From an uncultured Collinsella sp. (GTDB lineage: Bacteria > Actinomycetota > Coriobacteriia > Coriobacteriales > Coriobacteriaceae), in assembly GCA_900754075.1 (NCBI GenBank), contig CAAEBN010000081.1, positions 1 through 59,084 on the forward strand: a stretch of DNA of 59,084 nt, given 5' to 3'. The notes beneath the pieces are model-generated. The model made no database searches. It had not been told where the DNA came from and worked only from the letters and a program-made list of their open reading frames with translations. Made by a program: the position numbers and the translations under genes. Below are positions 27,779 to 36,434 of the stretch, piece after piece (positions within the stretch are counted from its first letter, which is position 1; every line of letters begins with the position of its first letter).

Positions 27779-27856
27779 TCGTGCAGATGGAAAACGGTCG
27801 CGCGAGCTAGAGTTTTGGGCGCGAAAAAGGCTTCAGTTTCGCCTTGGAAGGGCTAT

Positions 27857-28034
27857 AAAATTGCTACCCTGAACAAGTTGTTTCGGAAAATCGACAGTCA
27901 ATTTGGATGTGGTATACAGAGATCGATTTTTACCTACTAAAGCCCCTGATAAAGGTGTTTATCAAAGCAGGTGTGCTCAGTGATTTGGGTAGGACTGTCG
28001 ATTATCCGAAAAAACTTGTTCTGGGTAGCATTTT
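27857..28034. repeat. Long imperfect inverted repeat, about 42-bp arms
   Basis: Arms 27857-27899 and 27993-28034 match at nearly all positions (a one-base gap and three mismatches) and flank a loop of about 93 bases. AT-rich relative to the window. It lies between the orphan at 26729 and the serA terminator; no gene is seen inside. Resembles a small non-autonomous palindromic element. Confidence 0.75.
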
Positions 28035-28057
28035 CAAAACTAGCCGGAGCAACGAAA

Positions 28058-28088
28058 TCGGCCCCCGTTTCGTGAAAACGGGGGCCGA
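28058..28088 (-). terminator. Terminator of serCA
   Basis: A perfect 13-bp stem TCGGCCCCCGTTT/AAACGGGGGCCGA with a short loop; TTTCG follows on the minus strand. Confidence 0.75.
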
Positions 28089-28127
28089 ATGGGCTTTATT
28101 GTCTGCCTGGCAGTTTCGGCGCCGTCG

Positions 28128-29291
28128 CTATTTGATTACGCGCACGCGATACATCGACGGAATCTGCTTGAGTGCCTCGATGGTGCTGCTGTCCAGGTGC
28201 TCGTCGGTGTCGAACATGGTGTAGGCGTTCTCGCCAGCGGACTCGTTGGTCATACGCTGCACGTTGGCGTTGTCCTTGGCCAGGATGGCCGTGATCTGGC
28301 CGATCATGTTGGGCACGTTGGCGTGCAGGCAGGCGATGCGGCTCGCGGCGCGCGCCTTGCCCATGCTGCAGGCGGGGTAGTTGACGCTGTGCGCGATGTT
28401 GCCGTTCTCCAGGTAATCCTTGAGCTCGCTGATGGCCATATCGGCGCAGTTAGCCTCGGCCTCGCCGGTGCCGGCGCCTGAGTGCGTGGTGATAAACGTG
28501 TTGGGCATCTTGACGGTCTTGGGCGTGGCGAAGTCGCAGCTAAACCAGCTGAGCTTGCCCTCACGCAGGGCAGCGTCGACGGCGTCCTCGTCAATGATGG
28601 TTTCGCGCGCGTAGTTGATGAGCACGGCGTCGGGTGCCAGCAGGTTGATCTGCTCGGTGCTGATCATGCCGATGGTGTCGGCCTTGCTGGGCACGTGCAC
28701 GGTGAGGTAGTCGCAGCCGCGGCAGAGGTCCTCGAGCGTGCCCACGCGCTGCACCTCGCGGCTCAGCACCCACGCGTGCTCGACGGAAATGAACGGATCA
28801 TAGCCGTAGACGTCCATGCCCAGATCGACGCAGGCGTTGGCGACCTTGGAGCCCACGTTGCCCAGGCCGATGACGCCGATGCGCTTGCCCTTGAGCTCGC
28901 GGCCCACAAAGGCCTTCTTGGCTTTCTCGGCATCGACCTGGATCTCGGGGTCGTCGGCGTTGTCGCGCACCCAGTTCATCGACTGCACTACGCCGCGGCT
29001 CGAAAGCACCAGCATGCCCAGGACGAGCTCCTTGACGGCGTTGCTGTTGGCGCCGGGGGAGTTAAAGACGACGACGCCCTTCTTGGCGTACTCCTCGACG
29101 GGGATGTTGTTGACGCCGGCGCCGCAGCGGGCGATGGCGCGGATGCCCTCGGGCAGCTCGTAGCCGTGCAGGTCGGTCGAGCGCATCAGGATAGCGTCGG
29201 CCTCCTCGGCGGTGCTTACAAATTCGTAGCCCTCGCCAAACTCGACTTTGCCATCTTTAGTGATGTCGTCGATGGTCTTAATCTTACGCAT
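28128..29291 (-). CDS. serA: D-3-phosphoglycerate dehydrogenase
   Basis: A 387-residue NAD-dependent enzyme for the first step of serine synthesis. The substrate-domain ARCGAGVNNIP, the Rossmann GLGNVGSKVANACVDLGMD, the catalytic Arg/Glu/His set (NYARETIIDEDAV; FITTHSGAGTGEAE) and a C-terminal ACT domain (from about residue 315, VPNMIGQITAILA) are present. The ACT domain suggests serine feedback. It is the short form, without the intervening domain. It follows serC by 72 bases on the same strand. Confidence 0.95.
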   Translation of the reverse strand: MRKIKTIDDITKDGKVEFGEGYEFVSTAEEADAILMRSTDLHGYELPEGIRAIARCGAGVNNIPVEEYAKKGVVVFNSPGANSNAVKELVLGMLVLSSRGVVQSMNWVRDNADDPEIQVDAEKAKKAFVGRELKGKRIGVIGLGNVGSKVANACVDLGMDVYGYDPFISVEHAWVLSREVQRVGTLEDLCRGCDYLTVHVPSKADTIGMISTEQINLLAPDAVLINYARETIIDEDAVDAALREGKLSWFSCDFATPKTVKMPNTFITTHSGAGTGEAEANCADMAISELKDYLENGNIAHSVNYPACSMGKARAASRIACLHANVPNMIGQITAILAKDNANVQRMTNESAGENAYTMFDTDEHLDSSTIEALKQIPSMYRVRVIK

Positions 29292-29363
29292 GGAAAAACT
29301 CCTTAGCAGGTTTTGATCTAAACAGGTTGGTCTGAGGTGGCTGGTCGGCCCGCGTGCTGCGGG

Positions 29364-30488
<1,125 letters not shown>

Positions 30489-30627
30489 CTTCTAGTTCCC
30501 CCTCGTAGTCGTTTGAACGTTCGGGATACTTTAGCACAGTGGAGCGCCAGGCGCGACCGCATCACGGTAAAACTCGAGTGCGCCGCTATGATTTACAGGA
30601 TGGTTACATGGAATACTTGGTGCCAGC

Positions 30628-32370
30628 CTATATCACCGGGATATACCGTGACAAATACTCCTTGAGCGCCGGGTCGCATACATAAAGAAACGTTCCAAGC
30701 ATGCCGCGCGTCATGAGGACGTAGTAGGCGTTGACGATGATCTTTCGCAGGTCATCGGCGCTCGCCTTTTTCTTGGCGACGGCATCTTTGAAGTCCGCTT
30801 TGTTAACGCAGACGGCTCCTTTATCGGTGTCGTAGTAAATGTCTGGCCCCAGAATGACGAAGCCGTAGTTGAGGTCGTAGCCCTGCACCGTGTGAATGCA
30901 CCCAACCTCATTGACGGCGTTTGCCGAGTTAACCCAATCCTTTTGGCTCGAGTTCCAACGTTTGGGGATGCCCTCGATAACGATATCGAACGTATCTTTA
31001 TTGTTCTTGGTTTCCCATTTCCAAGCAAAACCGGCCGTCATTCGAGACAGGCCAACTTCCTTTTCCTTCTTTTGCTGCAGAGAACAGAAATCCTCAAATC
31101 GGTTGACGATGCCAAACTGGTACCTGGGGATATCGCTGTTTGGGTCGCCGGATCGCGAGTCGTAGGGCTGCGAGGCAAAGAGCTCATCAAACATCATGCC
31201 GGCATGCATGTACGCCTTGTTGTCGAGTAGATCGTATACAAAATCGAGATACTCATCGCCGCCACGCACGCGCATTTGGGTACTCAAGCTGAATTCTTCG
31301 GTCTCGATTCCCGCTTCTTCGAGTTGGTTGAGTCGCTGCTCGAGGCCGTCCCGATTAAGTCCGGATGAACGGACCTGCTGCTTGGGGTCATAGAATAGAT
31401 AGGCCTTGTCGCAGCATTTAAAAATCCAATCCACCTGGCTGCTCGTGCGAGGCAAGTTGAGTCGTTCGCATGTGTTGTAAAAAGCTCCGATGCCGGCGCC
31501 GGCGGTCAAGTAGTTTCCCAGTCGGTGTGCCTCGTCGACAAGCAAGATGTCATACCGATCGTTTTTGGTGACATCGCTGGGGCTCAGGATATCGCTGGGC
31601 CTTAACCCGGGAAGGAAGTGCGTGAGCTTTTTGAGCGTCTTGCTCAAAGACTCCATGGGCGTTACGAAGCCGACCCGCAGGCCGGAAAGGTTCGGCTCAT
31701 TTTTGATTTTGAACATGAGACTGATGGCAAGGATTGTTTTGCCTGTTCCTGGCGCGCCATTCACGACGGTTATACGTTCTCTTTTTGAGCCGCCATGTTT
31801 TACGTCTTCATGCTCCTGTTCGAGACGTTTATAAATCGTCTCGATCGTTTCGTATTGGTCGGGCGTAAGCGTCTTGAAAGGCGAGAACTTGAACAGATCG
31901 GAGTTCTCGAGCTCTTCAATCGGATGAATCGCGTAGTTCTCCTCACGAAGCTTCGTCCAGAGGTCTCGGAACTTCTGTCGATACTGAGGCCGCTCAAAAT
32001 AATCGAACTGGGCATAGCCGTTGTTGGCATTGGTTACCTGGAATTTCTCATCAGCGCAGAACAGTTCGATGAGTCTGTTTTCAAATTCAAATGTCGCTGA
32101 TTGATTGAAGGTTGGGTTGTCGATCAGAAGTGTTCGATCGAAATCCTTGTCAACGTTTGCGGCGTGTTGCTTCATGCGGCGTTGATAGTTGGTTGTTTGG
32201 CCAATGTATGCCGTCTTCTTTTTACTGTTGGTCAGAATGTAGAGAACGGGCCAACTCTCGTCATGGTGGGATCCGGGCCTTGGTGTGCCAAAGTCCTGAA
32301 GCGATTCGCTTGTCTCAAAGGGCTGGGGTAGGGGAAGCGTGTATTGCCGAAGGGCGAACTCATTACTCAC
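30628..32370 (-). CDS. GIY-YIG nuclease fused to DUF2075 SF1-type helicase
   Basis: A 580-residue two-domain protein. Residues 42-105 form a GIY-YIG domain (LYILTN, AYIGQT, then RRMKQH and FENRLIE supplying the usual Arg, His and Glu). Residues about 195-580 are a DUF2075 P-loop ATPase: Walker A GAPGTGKT (205-212), Walker B LLVDEAH (276-282), FYDPKQQ, HTVQGYD and the C-terminal VLMTRGM (arginine finger). The GTG at 32370 is used: AGAAAGGCGGG upstream and an 8-base overlap (GTGAGTAA) with the MazG gene. AT-richer than its neighbours. Probable DNA-directed nuclease-helicase with a defence role; role inferred. Confidence 0.85.
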   Translation of the reverse strand: MSNEFALRQYTLPLPQPFETSESLQDFGTPRPGSHHDESWPVLYILTNSKKKTAYIGQTTNYQRRMKQHAANVDKDFDRTLLIDNPTFNQSATFEFENRLIELFCADEKFQVTNANNGYAQFDYFERPQYRQKFRDLWTKLREENYAIHPIEELENSDLFKFSPFKTLTPDQYETIETIYKRLEQEHEDVKHGGSKRERITVVNGAPGTGKTILAISLMFKIKNEPNLSGLRVGFVTPMESLSKTLKKLTHFLPGLRPSDILSPSDVTKNDRYDILLVDEAHRLGNYLTAGAGIGAFYNTCERLNLPRTSSQVDWIFKCCDKAYLFYDPKQQVRSSGLNRDGLEQRLNQLEEAGIETEEFSLSTQMRVRGGDEYLDFVYDLLDNKAYMHAGMMFDELFASQPYDSRSGDPNSDIPRYQFGIVNRFEDFCSLQQKKEKEVGLSRMTAGFAWKWETKNNKDTFDIVIEGIPKRWNSSQKDWVNSANAVNEVGCIHTVQGYDLNYGFVILGPDIYYDTDKGAVCVNKADFKDAVAKKKASADDLRKIIVNAYYVLMTRGMLGTFLYVCDPALKEYLSRYIPVI

Positions 32371-32719
32371 GGTGGCCCGCCTTTCTGTATTCGACAGATG
32401 ATGCGTTGATGGGGTAGCGCTTGCCATTGCGCATCAGTTTGGACGAGAGCGCAGTTGGGAGATCGATTCCGTTTAAATCGGCAAAACGTAGGAGAAAGAT
32501 GAGCGTGTCAGCGACTTCGTCTTCGATGGCTTGGCGTTGCTCGGTGTCTTCGAACATTTCCGCAATGCGCTTGTCGCTCATAAAACGAAGGAGCTGAAGG
32601 AGCTCGGAGGACTCAGTTGCCATGCCGATGGCGAGCTCTTTCGGCGTGTGATATTTGCGCCAGTCGCGTGCATCGCAAAAATCTCTGACTTGTGCCGTCA
32701 TGGCATCGAGCTTGTCCAT
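32363..32719 (-). CDS. MazG-type nucleotide pyrophosphohydrolase
   Basis: A 118-residue all-alpha NTP-PPase of the short MazG/RS21-C6 (dCTPase-like) type. The Mg2+ site is Glu36-x-x-Glu39 ... Glu68-x-x-Asp71, intact. Such enzymes hydrolyse (d)NTPs to NMPs and pyrophosphate. The stop codon lies inside the start region of the GIY-YIG/DUF2075 gene, so the two are translationally coupled. GGGGG/GGTTCGGACAATGG precedes the ATG at 32719. Confidence 0.88.
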   Translation of the reverse strand: MDKLDAMTAQVRDFCDARDWRKYHTPKELAIGMATESSELLQLLRFMSDKRIAEMFEDTEQRQAIEDEVADTLIFLLRFADLNGIDLPTALSSKLMRNGKRYPINASSVEYRKAGHRE

Positions 32720-32833
32720 TGTCCGAACCCCCTTGATGGTTATTGTTTTATTATGGCGATATCTAGGATTTATTGCACCCCATTTAGGACATGCGGCACA
32801 TGCAGGCGAGGTGGCCCGATAGGAGGTTGCACT

Positions 32834-33025
32834 ATGAAGATCGACGTTGATGTAGACCAGCTGCGCGAGAGCCTGCTCGACCGCGCGGGGAGTGCGGCAG
32901 GCGCGAGCTTTCCGGCCGCCATGCTCGACGTGATGGATATCGAGGACGAGTCGCCCCAGGAGCTCCTATCCCGAGCCGAACGCGAAGGCCTCGACCTCCA
33001 CGACTTTGCCGTCGACGATGACTAG
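32834..33025 (+). CDS. 63-residue orphan protein
   Basis: A small acidic protein (KIDVDVDQLRESLLDRAG, then DVMDIEDESPQELLSRAERE and a tail DDFAVDDD-like). The ribosome site AGGAGGT at 32821-32827 is nearly perfect, seven bases before the ATG, which is the main support. No family recognised. It is read away from the MazG gene; the 115 bases between the two starts hold both promoters. Confidence 0.6.
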   Translation: MKIDVDVDQLRESLLDRAGSAAGASFPAAMLDVMDIEDESPQELLSRAEREGLDLHDFAVDDD

Positions 33026-33127
33026 GGTAGCTAATTTGAGACGGGGCGTCTGCACCCGCAGCTGCGCGAAAATGCACGATAAGCCGTCGCAATGGAGTCT
33101 ACTGACCTCGCGACTGTTCTATTTTGA

Positions 33128-33309
33128 CTGCACGCTGGCTAAGTGAGTAGGCTTTATTGGAAATCCTGAGCACACGACTAATTTGCTTCAACAAACCAGC
33201 AGGTCACAGACTTGTGTTTTGGAGACGTGGTCGGCGATTCGGCAAAAGTCTACTCACTTAGTTTTGAGAGACACTAATTGTCCGCAACGAGACCCCAGCC
33301 GGGGCGATT
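33128..33309. repeat. 182-bp intergenic repeat, copy A
   Basis: Shares the same length and most bases with 36221-36402. Inside are inverted arms GCTAAGTGAGTAG and CTACTCACTTAG, a loop with GGTCACAGACTTGTG and GGCAAAAGTC, and a 3' tail GTCCGCAACGAGACCCCAGC. The stretch 33026-33127 before it contains GGTAGCTAATTTGAGACGGG, also found before copy B. Confidence 0.85.
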
Positions 33310-33351
33310 GATGCTCAAATGTAGCCAATTCGGGACGGTTGCCCCTGGCCG

Positions 33352-34953
33352 CTACGATGCCAGCGTGGCGATGACGGCTTCGTCACCGGCGTATATGAGG
33401 GTGTTGCCGTCGGGGATGATCGTTTGACCGTCGCGCTTGAGCATCACGACGATAAAGGGGTGCTTGCCTTGCGGCACGTCGCGTAGACGTTGGCCGGCCA
33501 GACGCCCGTGGGGTGTCACGGTGACCTCGCGCAGCGTAACCTCGGCACGCTCTTCAAACGTCGGCGCGGCCATAACCAGAAGGTCGCCTTCTTCAATTAC
33601 GGTATCACCGTTGGGCAGCACGGGGTGTGCGCCGTCGCGCAGCACCAGGACCACCAGCATATCCGTCGCGCTGCCAATATCGGCGAGCGAGCGACCGGCA
33701 AACGGATGGCCCGCACCCACCTTGAGCTTGACAAACGACATGCCGTCCTCGTCGCGGTAGTCGTTAAACGTGCGGCGCACGTCGCCTTCCGCGTCGATCA
33801 TGTCGAGTTTCTTCGCCACTGCCGGCAGCAGCGAGCCCTGCACCACAATGCTCGACACGGCAATCACGAAGACCAGGTCAAACAGGTCGTGCCCACCGGG
33901 AACACCGGCCACAACGGCAAAGAGGCTAAATACGACCGAAGCTGCGCCACGCAGGCCCGCCCAGCTTACGAGTGCAACCTGGCGAGGGTTGGTCTTAAAG
34001 GGCGCCAACAGCATGCCGACGGCGATGGGACGGCTCACGAAGAGCATAAACGCCATGAGCGCCAGGCCGGGTAGCAGCATTTGCGGCAGGCGTGCGGGCG
34101 TCACGAGCAGGCCGAGCAAGAAGAAGATTGTCATCTCGGCCATCTCGGTGAGGGTGTCGAAGAAGTGCGCCAGCTCGACCTTGCCGGTGATGTCGCTCGC
34201 GCCTAGCACGATGCCTGCCAGGTACACGGCCAAAAAGCCGTTGCCGCCCAAGTAGCTCGGCAGCGCGTAGGCAACGATGGCCACGGCGAACAAGAAGATG
34301 GTCTGCGCGCCTTCGGCTGTTGCATGCGCGCGCTCGATCAGGCGGCCCGATGCCCAGCCGATGACAATGCCCAGGCCCACGCCTAGGATGATTTGCTTGG
34401 CCAGCAGCACGGGGATGTTAACGTCGCCGCCCGCCGCAAGGGTCGCGAGCACCGCGGTGAGCATGTAGGCGACGGGGTCGTTGGAGCCCGATTCGACCTC
34501 GAGCAGCGAGTCGGTGCCGCCTCTCAGCGAAAGGTTGTGCTCGCGCAGCACACTAAAGACGCTGGCCGCGTCGGTGGATGCCACGACCGATCCCAGCAGC
34601 AGGCCGCCGATCCAGTCGAAACCCAGTACAAAGTGCGCAAAGGCGCCCGTGATGCCAGCGGTGATGACGACGCCGAGCGTGCTTAGCAGCACTGCGGGCA
34701 CGGCGACAGGTTTGGCGCGGTCGATATTGGTGTTAAAGCCACCGTAGAACATGATGAACAGCAGCGCCGTGCTGCAGACGGTTTCGGTGAGCGCGTAGTC
34801 GCTAAAGTCGATGCGCGCCGGGCCGTTGACGCCCAGCAGCATGCCGAGCACGATAAAGATGAGCAGGGTGGGGAAGGGGAGCTTTTTGCCGACGGGTTTG
34901 ATGGTCAGGCACAGAATAATGACGAGGCCGATAAAGAGAAGTATCTGGTTCAT
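33352..34953 (-). CDS. CPA1-type K+/H+ antiporter with two RCK-C domains
   Basis: A 533-residue membrane protein. Residues 1-375 form about 12 helices of the CPA1 (NhaP2-like) family, with the ion-binding SVVASTDAASVFSVL stretch and the ESGSNDPVAYMLTA motif. Residues about 395-533 carry two TrkA-C/RCK-C repeats (VGAGHPFAGRSLADIG and VTPHGRLAGQRLRDVP), the regulatory ligand-binding lobes. Expected to exchange K+ or Na+ for H+. Monocistronic. Confidence 0.88.
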   Translation of the reverse strand: MNQILLFIGLVIILCLTIKPVGKKLPFPTLLIFIVLGMLLGVNGPARIDFSDYALTETVCSTALLFIMFYGGFNTNIDRAKPVAVPAVLLSTLGVVITAGITGAFAHFVLGFDWIGGLLLGSVVASTDAASVFSVLREHNLSLRGGTDSLLEVESGSNDPVAYMLTAVLATLAAGGDVNIPVLLAKQIILGVGLGIVIGWASGRLIERAHATAEGAQTIFLFAVAIVAYALPSYLGGNGFLAVYLAGIVLGASDITGKVELAHFFDTLTEMAEMTIFFLLGLLVTPARLPQMLLPGLALMAFMLFVSRPIAVGMLLAPFKTNPRQVALVSWAGLRGAASVVFSLFAVVAGVPGGHDLFDLVFVIAVSSIVVQGSLLPAVAKKLDMIDAEGDVRRTFNDYRDEDGMSFVKLKVGAGHPFAGRSLADIGSATDMLVVLVLRDGAHPVLPNGDTVIEEGDLLVMAAPTFEERAEVTLREVTVTPHGRLAGQRLRDVPQGKHPFIVVMLKRDGQTIIPDGNTLIYAGDEAVIATLAS

Positions 34954-35174
34954 GGATAGTGTCCGCTCCTGGGTGGTTGGCGTGGCACGGTTAGTTGTCT
35001 GCGGTTATTTGTACCCAAAGGTGGTGGGTTTATGGGGTTGGATTGCGGGCGTGCGCATTTTCGACACGAAGCGGAGGCGCGGGCGGCGCTGGTTGGGGCG
35101 CCGAGCCAGACGACGTGGCGTGAGTGGTGCGGGTTGGCAGGCATGCGCTGGCGACCGTTGACGGCATGCAACCC

Positions 35175-35203
35175 TTTCCAGCTTTATTGCAACGGAGTAC
35201 AAT
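35175..35203 (+). promoter_or_regulatory. Possible promoter of the PPP phosphatase gene
   Basis: TTTCCA, 17 bases, TACAAT. An 11-bp dyad AAGTTCAACTT follows at 35216-35226. The region 34954-35278 otherwise has a TTGCGGC/GGCCGCAA hairpin (35235-35260) and no gene. Confidence 0.35.
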
Positions 35204-35278
35204 GGGTAACGTTTAAGTTCAACTTGAAGTTTTAGTTGCGGCTCTGGGCTTCGGCCGCAATGTAAAGAGAGGCGTTCC

Positions 35279-36118
35279 ATGGCGATCTATGTGACATCCG
35301 ATGCTCACGGGCACGTGCGTGCGCTTGACGAGGCCCTTTCCAAGATTTCGCTGGCGTCCGACGATACGCTGTACGTGCTGGGCGACATGATCGATCGCGG
35401 GCCCGATCCGGTTGGCGTTATTAAGCTCGTGCGCTCGCTACCCAACGCTCGCATGCTCAAGGGCAACCACGAGCAGATCATGCTCGATGCCATCATTGGC
35501 CAGGATCCGCTCGATGCCGAGACCTGGGATATCAACGGCGGTTGGACTACCCGTCAGCAGCTCAACGATATGGAATTTGAGACGTACGAGGAGCTCGTGC
35601 GTTGGATGGCGACGTTGCCGCTCTACGCGGTGGCCGAGACTGACGAGCGTCCGTACCTGCTGGTGCATGCCGGCATCCAGACCGAGGCGGCGCGGGCGTT
35701 TTTGCTTGAACATGGGGTTGATTGTGCCGATGGTGCCGGAGCGGTTGACGCCGATCGCGAACTACTACAGCAGATGCTTGCCGTGCAGTCGTCCGATGAC
35801 CTGCTGTGGATTCGCCATGGCTATTGGGATGCGCCGACGGGGCTGCTTTCTTCCGAGGGCAAGGGCCCGGTCGTGGTGAGCGGCCACACGCCCACGGTGT
35901 CGCTTGGGCGTTATTGCGAGGTCGGCGGTCTGGCGGGACTCGATGAGGAGTCGGGCCGCGGGCAGATCGTGCGCCTGGGCGGCGAGGATGCCGCCGGCGT
36001 GCCCGACCGCATCGACATCGACTGCGCCGCCGCCACGGGCTCCGAGTTCGGCCGCGTGGGCATCCTGCGGCTCGATGATGGGGCTGAGTTCTACGCAAAC
36101 ATTCTTTCTGGCGAGTGA
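35279..36118 (+). CDS. PPP-family metallophosphatase
   Basis: A 279-residue calcineurin-like protein of the PPP type. Metal ligands: SDAHGH (residues 7-12), GDMIDRGPDP, KGNHEQIML, LVHAG and VVSGHTP, all in family order. Related bacterial enzymes are protein serine/threonine phosphatases or Ap4A hydrolases; which it is cannot be told. GAGAGGCG precedes the ATG. Confidence 0.87.
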   Translation: MAIYVTSDAHGHVRALDEALSKISLASDDTLYVLGDMIDRGPDPVGVIKLVRSLPNARMLKGNHEQIMLDAIIGQDPLDAETWDINGGWTTRQQLNDMEFETYEELVRWMATLPLYAVAETDERPYLLVHAGIQTEAARAFLLEHGVDCADGAGAVDADRELLQQMLAVQSSDDLLWIRHGYWDAPTGLLSSEGKGPVVVSGHTPTVSLGRYCEVGGLAGLDEESGRGQIVRLGGEDAAGVPDRIDIDCAAATGSEFGRVGILRLDDGAEFYANILSGE

Positions 36119-36140
36119 TTACGCAAGGGGTAGCTAATTT

Positions 36141-36220
36141 GGGACGGGGCTTTTTTGACTACTTTTGCCCTTCTGTCCACTAATTGATTTTTCTGGGACG
36201 GGGATTAAATAATCATTTGG
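36141..36220. repeat. GGGACGGGG intergenic element
   Basis: GGGACGGGGCTTTTTTGACT and later CTGGGACGGGGATTAAATA. Both halves also occur at 48905-48996, where they are arranged as an inverted pair rather than direct repeats. TTTTTT makes the first half a possible terminator. Confidence 0.65.
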
Positions 36221-36402
36221 CTGCCCGCTGGCTAAGTGAGTAGACTTTTTTGGAAATGCCGAGCACCCAACATATTTGCCTCAATAAAACCGCAGGTCAC
36301 AGACTTGTGCCTTGTCGGTGTGGTCAGGGATTCGGCAAAAGTCTACTCACTTAGTTCTGCGTGTCGCAAATCGTCCGCAACGAGACCCCAGCCGGGGAGA
36401 TT
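36221..36402. repeat. 182-bp intergenic repeat, copy B
   Basis: Second copy of the element at 33128-33309, same orientation and length, with substitutions scattered mainly in the loop. The inverted arms (GCTAAGTGAGTAGACTTTT and AAAGTCTACTCACTTAG) are better preserved here. It lies between convergent genes. Confidence 0.85.
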
Positions 36403-36434
36403 CCATCGCAAATTAGTCGCCCCCATTGCACCAT

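Noticed and set aside
30628..33025. Restriction-modification or BREX system
   Set aside because: No methyltransferase, PglZ or specificity gene is present; only the MazG and GIY-YIG/DUF2075 genes.
33128..36402. CRISPR array from the repeated 182-bp sequence
   Set aside because: Only two copies, 3 kb apart, with genes between; no short regular spacers.
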